The notes under the pieces: model-generated | Told to the model about the DNA's origin: nothing | The model's database searches: none | What the model saw: only the letters and a program-made list of their open reading frames with translations | Assembly: GCA_947468665.1 (NCBI GenBank) | Contig: CANILH010000008.1 | Span: forward strand, 1 to 63,540 | Origin: Oligoflexales bacterium | GTDB taxonomy: Bacteria; Bdellovibrionota_B; Oligoflexia; Oligoflexales; RGVZ01 | Reading direction: 5' to 3' | Length of the DNA: 63,540 bases | Shown here: positions 18,769 to 28,781 of the stretch, one piece after another | How positions within the stretch are numbered: the stretch's first letter is position 1 | Layout: each line of letters begins with the position of its first letter | Position numbers and translations under genes: made by a program

Positions 18769-19593
18769 ATGGCGGTAAAGGAAAAATGTCCGGAATTCGA
18801 AAACCACGAACGGTGGCTCGTGTCCTACGCAGACATGGTGACGATGCTTTTCGCCCTATTTGTGGTACTCTACGCGCTTAAACCAGGTGGCGCCACCCCG
18901 ACTGAAGTTAATAAAGTGGTTGCGGCGTCCCTGGCCGACGCGCTAAATATGCCGCTTCCGGAGATTCCGATTGACCGCAAAGTTGGTCCTACGGCTCAGG
19001 GGATGGGCATCTTTGATAATTTCAGTGGTGATCAAATTAGAGAGCCTCTAACTCAAAAGTTCCCAAGTGGCTCTCACCGCGCCAAAGTTATTGAGATGGA
19101 GATGAACCGCGTAAGACTTCTGGTTGAGGAAAGACTTTATGGTCAAAATAAATACCCTGAAAAAGGTGACAAAGGACAAGAGCGGCTCGTAAATATTGAG
19201 AAAACATCTACGGGCTTTAAACTTCAGCTCGCGGCGAGACACTTTTTTGCATCAGGTGAGTACCAAATGCGCCGGGAAGCACTCAAAGAAATGGAAGAGG
19301 TTGGTCAAATCCTCATGGAACTTGGAAGGCCAATAGTTGTAGAGGGGCACACGGATAATTTGCCTTCTTCAGGGCAATACTCAAACTGGGAGCTGTCTGC
19401 GCTTCGGGCAGCCTCAGTCGCGAAGTATCTTATAAAGACGACCGGCTATCCCGCTACCAAGGTTGCTGTCGCCGGTTACGCTGACCTTCGGCCGGTGGCT
19501 CAAAATACTTCAGAAGCCGGGCGTGCCATGAACCGGCGCATTGAGATTCATATCAACTACGAACAGGACGGGGCGGCTTCGGAAAGGCAATAA
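18769..19593 (+). CDS. motB: Flagellar motor stator protein MotB
   Basis: A 274-residue stator subunit with one N-terminal membrane span carrying the proton- or sodium-binding aspartate Asp22 in SYADMVTMLFALFVVLYA, preceded by the HERWLVSYADM family motif. The C-terminal OmpA-like peptidoglycan-binding domain (about 145-265) shows VEGHTDNLPSS, NWELSALRAASV and AEAGRAMNRRIEI-type elements. It anchors MotA to the cell wall. It sits between motA and a helical-repeat gene whose start is 5 bases after its stop. Confidence 0.95.
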   Translation: MAVKEKCPEFENHERWLVSYADMVTMLFALFVVLYALKPGGATPTEVNKVVAASLADALNMPLPEIPIDRKVGPTAQGMGIFDNFSGDQIREPLTQKFPSGSHRAKVIEMEMNRVRLLVEERLYGQNKYPEKGDKGQERLVNIEKTSTGFKLQLAARHFFASGEYQMRREALKEMEEVGQILMELGRPIVVEGHTDNLPSSGQYSNWELSALRAASVAKYLIKTTGYPATKVAVAGYADLRPVAQNTSEAGRAMNRRIEIHINYEQDGAASERQ

Positions 19594-19598
19594 GTCGC

Positions 19599-21983
19599 AT
19601 GAAATTTTTAATTTGCAGTTTAATCTTACTCATGTTGGCCCTGCCTCATGTGGCTCATGCCGCGGCAGAGAAAAAATCCAAAAATGGGAGAACAAAAGCC
19701 TCCAGGTCCGCGCAGCCGGCCGATAGTGAGAGGCCTTTTGACTACGGGAAAGCCAGCTTTAAGGAAATTCTTGAGCGGTACCTTTTTGTGGCCGATTTTA
19801 ATCAAAAAGCACCGGAACGTCCCGTTACAAAGGAATTTCTTTGGAAGTATCCGTTCAAACTGCCACCCGTGAAATTTGAACTTGATGTCGACAGAGTTGA
19901 TTTTAAGTCTCTTGTATTTCCGATTACCGGATCCGGACGGAAAATAGAGGCAATCAATATCGGGCGTGTCGCCTTCCAAAATGGCGAGTATGAGGACGCC
20001 CATCAAATCTGGCTGGCGGCAAGGCAGGAATATAAAGACGACACCACCACGAGTAAAATCCTGGAATATTTTATGGGCATCAATGCCTTGGCACTTTATA
20101 AGAAAAAATTTGATGAGGTAAAAGGAGATGATAAAAACCCTGATGTAAATTCCTATTTGCGTCGCGCAGCCTATTTTTTTGCGTCAGTCTTCATCCAGAA
20201 ACGAGACGTTCCAGAAGAGAGAATTGACGCTAATGCGGCATGGGCATTATATAACCTTGCCGCCATCTACCAACGCTTTGATCGGATGCCTAGCGTCTAT
20301 GGTGCTGCCGAAGAGGGTCTTGCAACGTTAATTAAACAAGGCAAGACTCTGCATAGATCCGAGTTTCGGCAACTCTTAGCCGAGGCCTATATCAAAAACC
20401 AGGATTTAATCAGCGCCATTCAAGAGCTGGATACCGCGATCAGGCAGGACCCCAATCCAGTCCAGGCGGCCAGAATGTTTAATCGCGCGGGCGATATCTA
20501 TTTCGACTTAAATAACTATGAGCTGGCCGAGGATCTTTACGCGATGGCAACTGCCCTTGACCGCGAACGGCAGGTTTATAACCCTGCCCAGGCGCTCCTC
20601 AGAGCCGAGAGCATATTTTGGCTCGGTAAATTTGGGGAGGCGGAGAGAGCGTTCGCCAACGCTGTGGATTACTCCATGACCGGATCGGGTAATGAGTGGC
20701 TTCGGGAAACCGGCACTCTTCCCTGGGCATTGTTAAGGGTTGCCGATACATGGCTCGCGAGAGCCGCTGCTGTGAAGGGCGCCAAGAAAAAGGAACTTCT
20801 GGAGAAGGCTAGGCTGTCCTACTTCAAGGTACCGTCAGAATTTCCGCGTTCGGAAGCGGCTAGGATCGCCGATGTTCGGGGAGCGTGCCTTGAAATGCCA
20901 TTTTACGAAGGAAATAACGTCAAACACGCGCGAGAGCTTCTTGCGGACGTGAAGGAAAAAAAGGATCTTCCAGAGAACCTTACGGAGCTCATATGGGCTT
21001 GTGACGCTGGCAGCTACAGCGACCGTGAGAAGACGGATCTGATGGTCGCGAAAATTCAGGAATTCGCCAATAAGTACCCTAACAGCCGTTTTCTCGACGC
21101 CATGTTGCCGCCCGTGCGTGACGTCCAGGCCGCAAAAATAGACGACTACTTTACGAAAGAGCAGTGGGAAAGTGCCACGGACTTTTTTGAGCAGAGACGA
21201 AAGACACTTTTTCCAAAAGTCAGTCCTGAACTGGGGTCTAACCTTTGGAAGGCTTATGTAGCGACAAGCCGGTCAAGGGAAGCCATGGAGTTCTGGGCAA
21301 AATCCCGCGCAAAACCAAAAACTGATACAGAGGCTTTGCGGCAGGCGGCGTTTTTATATGAGGCCAGCTCAATCAAAGAAGGCCTTGGGCTTAGTAAAGA
21401 CCGTGATGTCTTGCAACGGGGTCTTCTCCAGAGGTCATGGGGGACAAAGCCCGGGAAAGAGGATTTCGGCTACCTCGGTCGTGTTCTCGCGACTAAGGAT
21501 GTGGCTAAGGCATATCCATGGATATTGAAAGTTCAGGACGCATGGACTGCCGGGGATGATGGATCAGCCTGCAGTGTTCTTTTCCCATTTTTAGCGCGAA
21601 TACATAGCGACAAAAAGTCTTCTGCAGTTGCCAGGCAGGAAGTCTACCGGCGGGTAAAAGGAATAGAGTCGGCGAAGATCGCCATGTTTAAGGATAAAGA
21701 CAATTCATGTTTCCAGTCCTGGATAGATTTTGAGAGCAAGGTGCTTTCTCCGGCCGATCTCGAGACAAAGTATTCTCAGCGTTCCGAATGGGCATTGGAG
21801 GGGCCATGGCTTGAGAGAATGTGGTCATGGTCAGAGGAACTTAGCTCGCGCGGGCGTCGTGATGATGCGGTCAAACTTTGGCAAAAAATCGCGGAAAAAG
21901 GTACGAAAGACAGCTTTGAGGCACGCATGGCGAAGACCAGGCTGGACCCAAGGAAGACCGAATTTGAGTCTCTATGGAAGTAA
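19599..21983 (+). CDS. Exported TPR-type helical-repeat protein in the motility cluster
   Basis: A 794-residue protein with a signal peptide (hydrophobic 5-20, ending HVAHAAAE) and then almost entirely alpha-helical sequence. TPR-like repeats are recognisable, such as AINIGRVAFQNGEYEDAHQIW (split across 115-135) and AGDIYFDLNNYELAEDLYAMA near 305-325. Such domains hold protein complexes together; no enzyme motif is visible. It starts 5 bases after motB, so co-expression with the stator is likely. A periplasmic role in supporting the stator or a motor disk is possible, but this is inference from location. Confidence 0.7.
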   Translation: MKFLICSLILLMLALPHVAHAAAEKKSKNGRTKASRSAQPADSERPFDYGKASFKEILERYLFVADFNQKAPERPVTKEFLWKYPFKLPPVKFELDVDRVDFKSLVFPITGSGRKIEAINIGRVAFQNGEYEDAHQIWLAARQEYKDDTTTSKILEYFMGINALALYKKKFDEVKGDDKNPDVNSYLRRAAYFFASVFIQKRDVPEERIDANAAWALYNLAAIYQRFDRMPSVYGAAEEGLATLIKQGKTLHRSEFRQLLAEAYIKNQDLISAIQELDTAIRQDPNPVQAARMFNRAGDIYFDLNNYELAEDLYAMATALDRERQVYNPAQALLRAESIFWLGKFGEAERAFANAVDYSMTGSGNEWLRETGTLPWALLRVADTWLARAAAVKGAKKKELLEKARLSYFKVPSEFPRSEAARIADVRGACLEMPFYEGNNVKHARELLADVKEKKDLPENLTELIWACDAGSYSDREKTDLMVAKIQEFANKYPNSRFLDAMLPPVRDVQAAKIDDYFTKEQWESATDFFEQRRKTLFPKVSPELGSNLWKAYVATSRSREAMEFWAKSRAKPKTDTEALRQAAFLYEASSIKEGLGLSKDRDVLQRGLLQRSWGTKPGKEDFGYLGRVLATKDVAKAYPWILKVQDAWTAGDDGSACSVLFPFLARIHSDKKSSAVARQEVYRRVKGIESAKIAMFKDKDNSCFQSWIDFESKVLSPADLETKYSQRSEWALEGPWLERMWSWSEELSSRGRRDDAVKLWQKIAEKGTKDSFEARMAKTRLDPRKTEFESLWK

Positions 21984-22154
21984 ACCCCGGCATTGGTGGC
22001 GATGATAAAAACCGCCAATCATAGCTTATTATCCTGGAGCTTTGGCCGATTGGTGAAGAACAGGACTTCCGGGGAAAGTTAATATTATCCGGATTACTGC
22101 CGACGGTCTGTCTGCTGAATGGGATTTGTTTTGAGCTTTAGGGGGGGGACACCT

Positions 22155-23732
22155 ATGTTCGCGACATTTTTATCAAGTCCGATTTTTTTCTCAATACTCG
22201 CGCTTTTGCCTACAGTGGTCATAGTGCTGACGCCGATTCTTGATCTGGCGTTTCTTGAGACGGCGGTGCTGTCCATTGGGGGATGCGCAGCCTATATTAC
22301 CGGCATGATGCTGATGCACTCTAAGAGCGAGACGGCGCTCGCCGATCGTGACGAGCGTATCCGGGCGCTCGAGGTAGAACTAGAATCCGAACGCGGAGCC
22401 GCAGGTCAGGATATAGGCATAGCCCTTGTTCAGAGAAATGCGGAGCGTAGGTTTGACGTGCTAAAACAAGAACTCGACGGCAAATTGATACAGTCCAGAT
22501 CCGATGCCGAGTCACTGAAAGGTCAAATTGGCGCGATTAACGAGGCTCTGGGCAACGAGAAAAAGGCTAAGGCTGACCTGATGGAGGAGGTCGTACAGTT
22601 GCGGGCGGCCGGTAGATTCAGAGCCGACGATGATAAAGGAGCTTCGGGTATGATGGCGGTGGTTCGCGGAATGGAAGATGGCCTTTCTGAGCGTGACGAG
22701 CAGTTACTTTCGCACGAGAATCTTCTGCGTAAAATTCTCGATCTTGTCCCCCTTATCCAGCGGCAGTTGGAGTCTGTCGTTGAACATACGGAGACAAGCG
22801 CTATTCAAATTGGCGATAAAGTGCGCTACATCTACGATAAGGCGCAGGAGCACCTTGCCGAGTCCAACGAGATTTCCAACCAGTTCTCCGGGAAACAAGT
22901 TCGCGGCCTCGATGGGGAGGAACGCTTGTCCTTATCTGCAGTACTAAACGGAGCGCTGCAGCTCCTAAAAGAAATGACTGACATGCTTGAGGAGAATGGT
23001 CGCCTCAATATGGAATACTCCAAATCCGCGGCGCAGATTCTCGAGAATACCGCCAGCATTAACAAAATCACCGAAGATATCCAGTACATCTCTGACCAGA
23101 CAAATTTGCTGGCTCTCAACGCGGCGATTGAGGCCGCGCGCGCGGGCGAGCATGGTCGGGGCTTCAGCGTGGTTGCGGAGGAAGTGCGGAAGCTTTCTGA
23201 TCGTACCAATCAGGCGTCTAATGATATTACTCAGATTGTTGGCAAGGTTAACGACTCCGTTGAGGAGATTTCAACATCATTGACTGCCAACCTTGAGAAG
23301 ACGAGAAACAAAAAGGCATCTGTTGTCAGCGCAGTTATGTCGCTTCTGCACACGGCCAAAGAGTCCACAGAGGTGTTCTCAAAGCTCGTTCAAAGTTCGG
23401 TTTTGAGCTCTGAGAGTGTCGCGCACAATATCGATCAGATTGTACTCAGCCTCCAATTTCAGGATTTGACCAGACAGGAGATCCAGGGTGCTGTAAATCC
23501 GCTTAGGCAGATTGGTGGTCTCGCTCAGGAGATGGTAACGCGCTCTACACTGAGGCAGTCAGGTGGGAGTGGCGTTCGCATGACGACCGCCAAGGCTACC
23601 ACCGGCTCCCCGCAACAGACGGTTGCCCAGTCAAACGTCGTGACCATGTCGGTTCCTCCGGCTCCCGTCGCGAGTCCTCAAGTGGCAGACGACGAAAAAT
23701 CAGCGGCAAGTGGCGACGTGTTAATGTTCTAG
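22155..23732 (+). CDS. Membrane-anchored methyl-accepting-chemotaxis-like protein
   Basis: A 525-residue signalling protein. The start at 22155 has a G-rich ribosome site 7-8 bases upstream; an earlier in-frame ATG at 22119 lacks one. Two membrane spans near the N-terminus (about 6-55) are separated by only a few residues, so there is no periplasmic sensor domain. A long coiled coil follows, then the MCP signalling hairpin with [20 protein letters not shown] and [16 protein letters not shown]. No clear HAMP domain or CheB/CheR pentapeptide is seen. It probably senses an intracellular or membrane cue and feeds the chemotaxis kinase. It is downstream of the motAB cluster after 171 bases. Confidence 0.8.
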   Translation: MFATFLSSPIFFSILALLPTVVIVLTPILDLAFLETAVLSIGGCAAYITGMMLMHSKSETALADRDERIRALEVELESERGAAGQDIGIALVQRNAERRFDVLKQELDGKLIQSRSDAESLKGQIGAINEALGNEKKAKADLMEEVVQLRAAGRFRADDDKGASGMMAVVRGMEDGLSERDEQLLSHENLLRKILDLVPLIQRQLESVVEHTETSAIQIGDKVRYIYDKAQEHLAESNEISNQFSGKQVRGLDGEERLSLSAVLNGALQLLKEMTDMLEENGRLNMEYSKSAAQILENTASINKITEDIQYISDQTNLLALNAAIEAARAGEHGRGFSVVAEEVRKLSDRTNQASNDITQIVGKVNDSVEEISTSLTANLEKTRNKKASVVSAVMSLLHTAKESTEVFSKLVQSSVLSSESVAHNIDQIVLSLQFQDLTRQEIQGAVNPLRQIGGLAQEMVTRSTLRQSGGSGVRMTTAKATTGSPQQTVAQSNVVTMSVPPAPVASPQVADDEKSAASGDVLMF

Positions 23733-23741
23733 GGATCTCGT

Positions 23742-25445
23742 TCAGGCACTGGACATAGTAATCATGGCGGCCAAGGTTTCCTTGGCCGCCTTTATGTTTT
23801 TGCAGTCTCGCTGCAACCACTTTTGCAGGTCAACAGTGTCGACTTTCCCCCTGAGAAGGCCTCTGCAAATGGGCTCAGCTATAAGTTGGGCGAGGCTGCG
23901 GCAGAGCTCGTGGGAGGTCGCCTGGTCAAGCCTGGTCCAGGGTGCGGGAATTCGTCGGAGCTCGGCACTTTGGGGAGCTTTGACCTGCCAGTTCTCTGAG
24001 ATCCACGCGTGAATATTGAGAGTCGCCTGAGCGACCTGACGCCGTTGGCGCATGAGGCCGATAAGTCTTTTGCCGCGGGATTGCAGAATGTAGGCCTCGA
24101 CCTGTTTAATTCCTTGGAGAGGCTTTCTGGGATTTAAAATTTTATTCGCGATATATCCGAACGTGTATTTAAGGCACTGAGCCGTAAAAAGAAGCTCAGT
24201 GTCCGTGTAAGTCTCCGAGGCTTGGCTGATAGAGCCAAATAGCATTTGCCCTGCAGCCGCGGACATGTTGTTAACAGATATTTCGGGAATGTAGACAAGC
24301 CGCCCAGAGTAATCGACGGCAAAACCATCGGCGCTTGCGCGTAGCAGAAAGGCCGTGCGCGCAGCCGCCGGCATATGTGAGAGCTCCGTCTCGAGTTCGC
24401 CATGAACCACGCAGAATCTCTCAAGTAGGCTGCCCGGCGCTTTGATGTTCAGAAATTCCAGGATTTTCGATTGAAAGTGTCTTAGGTGATAATCAATGTC
24501 GATGGTTTCATCGTCATATAGGCTTTCGTCGTCGTCTTCCCACCCGTCTATGTCTTGTGCTGAGTCATCCGAAGCCAGAGAATTTTCCAGGTATTTTACC
24601 GAGCCAATGCGGCGCATCTCTTCCCAGAGGGATTGTGAGTGCCATTTAATCCAGGGTGGTGAATTTATTACGCAGTATGTAGAGCGGTTTAGCTCCAGGT
24701 ACTCATCTCTGCCGTCGAGTTTGTCCGGCCTGATAGCGAAATAATATTTGTCCAGGTTTGCGAAAATTCTAAGTGGCGGCGTTTCAAGGACGTTTTTCGG
24801 CAGGCTGGTGAGAGCGCTAGGCAGATGACGGTCTGCCAGGTGAAACTCACCGATCATGCAAAGAACTTTCAGGCTGGTGTTTTTTTTGAGAATTCTTTGA
24901 ATAATTCCTGCGCAGTGAGCGTCGCGTTTCGCAAGAGGGTCTTTCCCGCCTTTTGACGTATTGATTCCGATGACTGGAATATTCTCCTGCTTGCAGTAGT
25001 CCAGAATTGGTCGGTAGTTATTCCAGGGAAACCCCCAAGTGCTCTCGTAATCTATGGATTCATGCAGGTGTTGATCGGTCGTGTGACCAGACATCCACGC
25101 GTTCACGTGCTGCTGATCCTTTGATTTGAACATCTCGAGGCAGACGGCGATTGGCGCGTGATCTGGGCGGTTTTGGTACATTCTCAGCGCCCGCAAAAAT
25201 GCCCGCTGAGTTTGTTTATGGCTATGAAAATCACCGAATAAGATTACCCGGCTGCGATCCATTGCCTCCATCAATTTGCGCGCGGGTATCGTGGAGAAGT
25301 CGTTAGGAAGGCTTGCCTCAAACTCTTGCTGGTATTTTAAAATGGAGTCGGAATCCGCGCCGCAGCATTCACGGGCCTCTGTTAGGGCACGGTCGTACAT
25401 TGATCGCTGTAGATCCAGGAGTTGTTGGAGAGCAGGTGATGGCAC
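23742..25445 (-). CDS. ChaN-like (haem-binding/Tiki superfamily) domain protein
   Basis: A 567-residue protein without a signal peptide. Residues about 55-250 match the ChaN/EreA-like fold: ILFGDFHSHKQTQRAF, AVCLEMFKSKDQQ, WGFPWNNYRPILDYC, VIGINTSKGG, MIGEFHLAD. The conserved His and Glu residues are at the expected motif positions. ChaN of Campylobacter binds haem, but many members in deltaproteobacteria are unassigned. The C-terminal 300 residues include an acidic patch (about 310-325) and an unassigned helical region. It is monocistronic and convergent with the chemoreceptor-like gene. Confidence 0.65.
   Translation of the reverse strand: MPSPALQQLLDLQRSMYDRALTEARECCGADSDSILKYQQEFEASLPNDFSTIPARKLMEAMDRSRVILFGDFHSHKQTQRAFLRALRMYQNRPDHAPIAVCLEMFKSKDQQHVNAWMSGHTTDQHLHESIDYESTWGFPWNNYRPILDYCKQENIPVIGINTSKGGKDPLAKRDAHCAGIIQRILKKNTSLKVLCMIGEFHLADRHLPSALTSLPKNVLETPPLRIFANLDKYYFAIRPDKLDGRDEYLELNRSTYCVINSPPWIKWHSQSLWEEMRRIGSVKYLENSLASDDSAQDIDGWEDDDESLYDDETIDIDYHLRHFQSKILEFLNIKAPGSLLERFCVVHGELETELSHMPAAARTAFLLRASADGFAVDYSGRLVYIPEISVNNMSAAAGQMLFGSISQASETYTDTELLFTAQCLKYTFGYIANKILNPRKPLQGIKQVEAYILQSRGKRLIGLMRQRRQVAQATLNIHAWISENWQVKAPQSAELRRIPAPWTRLDQATSHELCRSLAQLIAEPICRGLLRGKVDTVDLQKWLQRDCKNIKAAKETLAAMITMSSA
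23766..23801 (+). terminator. Rho-independent terminator of the chemoreceptor-like gene, inside the facing gene
   Basis: GGCGGCCAAGG (23766-23776) and CCTTGGCCGCC (23780-23790) form a perfect 11-bp stem with a TTT loop, followed by TTTATGTTTTT. It ends the plus-strand message starting in the motility cluster. The same bases encode the last codons of the minus-strand ChaN-like gene, so the terminator lies within that coding sequence. Confidence 0.85.
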
Positions 25446-25710
25446 CGAGGTCCTCCGGAGGTTCTAAAAATATAGGAATAGCCCTGATTCAATACTATCA
25501 GTGGGCCAATTAAGCCCTAGCAGGCAAAGACTGCCTCGTCCGGCATCTGGACACAGGTGGCCTGAAGTCGGACAGTTTTTACCGTGCACGGCCGATGGTG
25601 GGCTCGTAACTTTCCGTAACTATGGGGGTCAGATTTCCAGTAGTCATGGCATGTGCCTTGCTTCGCTTGAAAGCCTAGTGCTTTCACGCGTTGAATAGGA
25701 AAAACAAGAA
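25446..25710. other. Intergenic region between ChaN-like and AraC-type genes
   Basis: 265 bases between divergent genes. No tRNA, terminator or known riboswitch core is evident. GACAGTTT and GCCGATGG around 25568-25595 resemble a sigma28 promoter but with a 12-base instead of 11-base spacer, so I do not call it. The region presumably holds both promoters. Confidence 0.4.
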
Positions 25711-26097
25711 ATGCCACAAACTGATTTGCTCGACAAGATTGTGAACTACATATCCACAAATTATATGGACTCTATTACTATTGATGACCTGGAGCGTGTA
25801 GCGGGAACGTCGAGGTTCGCGATTTCCCGTAAGTTTCATCGAACGTTTCAGGTTTCGCCAATGCGTTGGGTCTGGAGTTTTCGGGTTAACACAGCCGCTA
25901 ATTTACTTGTTCGCTATCCGGGGGTGCCCTGCCGTGACATTGCCTACTCATGCGGCTTTGAGACGCCGTCGCATTTCTGCCGGCTCTTCAGAGTGGCTCT
26001 TGGCTGCTCGCCGGGCCTGTTCAGAAAAAAACGTGCAGATTCTTTACGTGCCGGTTCAGATAGGGGCCGTGTCAGAAAAACGGGTTCGAGCCAATAA
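25711..26097 (+). CDS. AraC-type DNA-binding domain protein
   Basis: A 128-residue protein that is only the double helix-turn-helix domain of AraC/XylS regulators. The first HTH is ITIDDLERVAGTSRFAISRKF (split), and the second is CRDIAYSCGFETPSHFCRLFR, followed by the family end motif GCSPGLFRK. Full-length AraC proteins have about 150-200 extra residues for ligand binding, which are absent here. It resembles short MarA/SoxS-type activators in layout. It is divergent from the ChaN-like gene and convergent with glpK. The target is unknown. Confidence 0.85.
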   Translation: MPQTDLLDKIVNYISTNYMDSITIDDLERVAGTSRFAISRKFHRTFQVSPMRWVWSFRVNTAANLLVRYPGVPCRDIAYSCGFETPSHFCRLFRVALGCSPGLFRKKRADSLRAGSDRGRVRKTGSSQ

Positions 26098-26105
26098 CCA
26101 GCTGT

Positions 26106-27635
26106 TTATTTTCCAGCGAAGATCTGCACGGCATTAACCGCTCTCAGCCAGCCTGTTTTAATCGACTTGATTCTGGAAATTTCGGCGGGGTCTTTTGTCG
26201 GGCTATAAATTTTGTCTGATGCCCGGGTCATGGCGAGGTCTTGCGCGCTCTTGTAAATACCGACGCCAAGACCAGCAAAAAGTGCGGCTCCGATGGCGGT
26301 TGACTCGATATCACGGGGAATATCGACGGGAGTATTAAGCAGGTCAGCCTGAAATTGCATCAAAAATTTATTCGCCGCCGCGCCCCCGTCGGCCCGGAGC
26401 ACCTTTAGATCGTCACCAAGCAGTGACTTCATTGACGTGGCAAGATCGGCAACCTGTAACGCGATGCCCTCGAGTGCCGAGCGAATAATGTCATTTTTGG
26501 TAGTTCCCCGGTGCATTCCTAAAAAAGCCCCGCGTGCTGTTGGGTTCCACCAAGGGGCACTTAATCCCGCCAGTGACGGCACAAAATAAAGTTCCGGCGC
26601 GGCCCGACCAAGATAGGCCGCCGCCTCGGAATCTTTCGAGAGAGCCAGAAAATTGAATTGATCGCGAATAAACTGAATAGCAGCGCCTGCGATAAATGAC
26701 GAGCCTTCGAGGGCGTAAGTGAGCTCCCCGTTAATGTTCCAGGCAACAGTTGTAACGATTCCGTTACCAGGCGCTACGATTTTATGGCCGGTGTTAAGCA
26801 ATAGAAAGGCACCGGTTCCGAACGTGCATTTTGCTTCTCCTACGGCGAGGCATGCCTGGCCTGCAAGTGCCGCCTGCTGATCCCCGAGAACTCCCGACAC
26901 TGGAATGCCATCCGGTAAAACACCGGCGGACTTGGTTACGCCAAATAAACCAGCACTTGATTTAATCTCTGGTAGACATGATTTTGAGGGAACGCCGAAA
27001 ATAGAAAGTAATTCGTCGTCCCAGGAGTTGGTGTTGATGTTGTAAATCATCGTCCGGCTGGCGTTGCTTGACTCTGTCACATAGGAAAGACCACCAGTCA
27101 ATTTATGGGTAAGCCAACAATCAATTGTACCAAGCACGGCACGCCCAGATTTCAAGGCGTCAGCGACATCTGGCCTGTGTCTCATAAGCCATGTGATTTT
27201 GCTGGCGCTGAAATAAGGATCTAACACCAGGCCGGTTTTTTGACGGATAGTTGGCTCAAGCCCTTTCGCTTTCAACTCCTGGCATATATCTGTGCTGCGG
27301 CGACATTGCCAAACAATGGCATTGCACAGTGGCTCTGATGTTTTGCGGTCAAAAACACAGATGGTTTCCCTTTGATTCGAGATGCCAATGCCAGCAACCC
27401 GTGAGAGCGCCGAAGGCCCCCCAAGGTTCGCGGTCGCCTTCTCGATGGAAGCTTTTACAGAAGACCAAATCTCATTGAGATCGTGCTCAACCCAGCCGGG
27501 GGCGGGAAAGTGCTGCGGGAAATCCACAGTGGCTTTAGACGCCACTTTAGGGCTTTTTGGGAAGGAAACGTCCAAAAAAAGCGCTGTTGAGCCAGTAGTT
27601 CCCTGGTCAATTGACAGAAGTAAATCTTTTGTCAT
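26106..27635 (-). CDS. glpK: Glycerol kinase
   Basis: A 509-residue FGGY-family kinase that phosphorylates glycerol with ATP to glycerol-3-phosphate. It shows the phosphate-1 motif LSIDQGTTGSTALFLD, the substrate region SNQRETICVFDR, CTFGTGAFLLLNTG, and the adenosine motif LRADGGAAANKFLMQFQ near residue 415. Length is typical. Neighbouring glpF or glpD genes are absent; it stands alone between an AraC-type gene (9-base gap, convergent) and fmt (divergent). Regulation by that AraC-type protein is possible but not shown. Confidence 0.95.
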   Translation of the reverse strand: MTKDLLLSIDQGTTGSTALFLDVSFPKSPKVASKATVDFPQHFPAPGWVEHDLNEIWSSVKASIEKATANLGGPSALSRVAGIGISNQRETICVFDRKTSEPLCNAIVWQCRRSTDICQELKAKGLEPTIRQKTGLVLDPYFSASKITWLMRHRPDVADALKSGRAVLGTIDCWLTHKLTGGLSYVTESSNASRTMIYNINTNSWDDELLSIFGVPSKSCLPEIKSSAGLFGVTKSAGVLPDGIPVSGVLGDQQAALAGQACLAVGEAKCTFGTGAFLLLNTGHKIVAPGNGIVTTVAWNINGELTYALEGSSFIAGAAIQFIRDQFNFLALSKDSEAAAYLGRAAPELYFVPSLAGLSAPWWNPTARGAFLGMHRGTTKNDIIRSALEGIALQVADLATSMKSLLGDDLKVLRADGGAAANKFLMQFQADLLNTPVDIPRDIESTAIGAALFAGLGVGIYKSAQDLAMTRASDKIYSPTKDPAEISRIKSIKTGWLRAVNAVQIFAGK

Positions 27636-27715
27636 GCTGGTGATCCTTTTAAAGCCGTCTTTGTTAACGTTTCGGGTTACTTAAGGAGCCTCATCCTAGC
27701 ACATGCGAAGTTAAC

Positions 27716-27744
27716 TTGACCAGACTGGGGGGGTTGCCTATAGT
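27716..27744 (+). promoter_or_regulatory. Sigma70-type promoter of fmt-purN-ispA
   Basis: TTGACC (27716-27721) and TATAGT (27739-27744) are separated by exactly 17 bases. Each hexamer has five of six consensus bases. It lies 51 bases before the fmt ATG in the gap divergent from glpK, so it probably drives the fmt run. Confidence 0.7.
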
Positions 27745-27794
27745 CTGCCTCAATTGTGGGCTAAACCCTCTCCCTGATAGGCTTTTGGACGGAT

Positions 27795-28781
27795 ATGACG
27801 CGAGTGGTTTTCATGGGATCCCCGGAGGAGGTAGTCGCATCTTTGATGTATTTGCGCGAGCGAGGACCTGCGGTCGGATTAGATCTTGTCGCGGTAATAA
27901 GCCAGCCGGCGAGACCTGTTGGCCGCGGCGGCCGACTTACTGATCCTCCTGTCGCTGAGTTCGCCAAATCCCATCAGATTGTCTGCCTTCAGCCTGAGAG
28001 CTCGAAGGCGGCCGACTTTATCCAGGACTTTATCGCGCTCAGTCCGGATATTGTTGTGACGGCCGCTTACGGCCAAATTCTCTCCGACGAGTTTTTGGCG
28101 GTGCCAAAAATCGGGACGATAAATATTCATCCCAGCAGGCTGCCCCAATACCGCGGAGCGACTCCGGTTCCAGCGGCACTGCTTGACGGCCTTACGTCAA
28201 CGGCCGTTACAATTTTGTTTACCGTAAAAAAACTCGACGCCGGCAACATTATCTCCCAGAAAGATTTCGCCATTGATCAGGCCGAGACAAGCGGGATTTT
28301 AACGGCAAGGTTATTTCTCGAGAGCGGACCCATGCTTCTTGAGGCACTCACATTGCTGGCGAGGGATCCATCGTTTAAAGGTATTCCGCAAGATGACAAC
28401 AAGGCAACCTTTTGCAGAAAAATTGAAAAAGACATGGGTTGTATCGATTGGTCACTTGACGCGGCTACTATTGTGAACCGGTTTCGGGCGTTTGAGCCAT
28501 GGCCCGGAACATGGACTATGGCGGGGGATCGCCGGATTGCGATTACAGAAATCCGGGTTTGTAGTTCTTCACCAGCCAGTCCGGATAGGCTAGGAGTTGT
28601 GATTTTTGATAAGCCCTCTAAAGCTTTGGTTGTTCAAGCTGGTTCTGGCTGCGTGGCAATAACCCGCCTCAGGCCTGCTGGCAGCAAGGACATGGACGCG
28701 GCTTCGTTTTGGAATGGCCTGAAAGACAAAGCAAACGTTACGTTCCATGGCGTCGTTGATGTTGGGGGCCATCAACTTTGA
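27795..28781 (+). CDS. fmt: Methionyl-tRNA formyltransferase
   Basis: A 328-residue enzyme that formylates initiator Met-tRNA using 10-formyltetrahydrofolate. It has VVFMGSPEEVV at the N-terminus, the catalytic region with Asn and His in INIHPSRLPQYRGATPV (about 110-126), and the C-terminal tRNA-binding domain (about 210-310). The usual partner def (peptide deformylase) is not adjacent. Its stop overlaps the next formyltransferase gene, which uses the same cofactor. Length is normal (about 310-330). Confidence 0.95.
   Translation: MTRVVFMGSPEEVVASLMYLRERGPAVGLDLVAVISQPARPVGRGGRLTDPPVAEFAKSHQIVCLQPESSKAADFIQDFIALSPDIVVTAAYGQILSDEFLAVPKIGTINIHPSRLPQYRGATPVPAALLDGLTSTAVTILFTVKKLDAGNIISQKDFAIDQAETSGILTARLFLESGPMLLEALTLLARDPSFKGIPQDDNKATFCRKIEKDMGCIDWSLDAATIVNRFRAFEPWPGTWTMAGDRRIAITEIRVCSSSPASPDRLGVVIFDKPSKALVVQAGSGCVAITRLRPAGSKDMDAASFWNGLKDKANVTFHGVVDVGGHQL

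Noticed and set aside
22040-22060. GCCGATTG near the chemoreceptor start as a FliA promoter
   Set aside because: No TAAAGTTT-like sequence at the right distance upstream.
25568-25595. Sigma28-like promoter upstream of the AraC-type gene
   Set aside because: Spacer is 12 bases rather than 11 and both hexamers are imperfect; it is about 120 bases from the gene.
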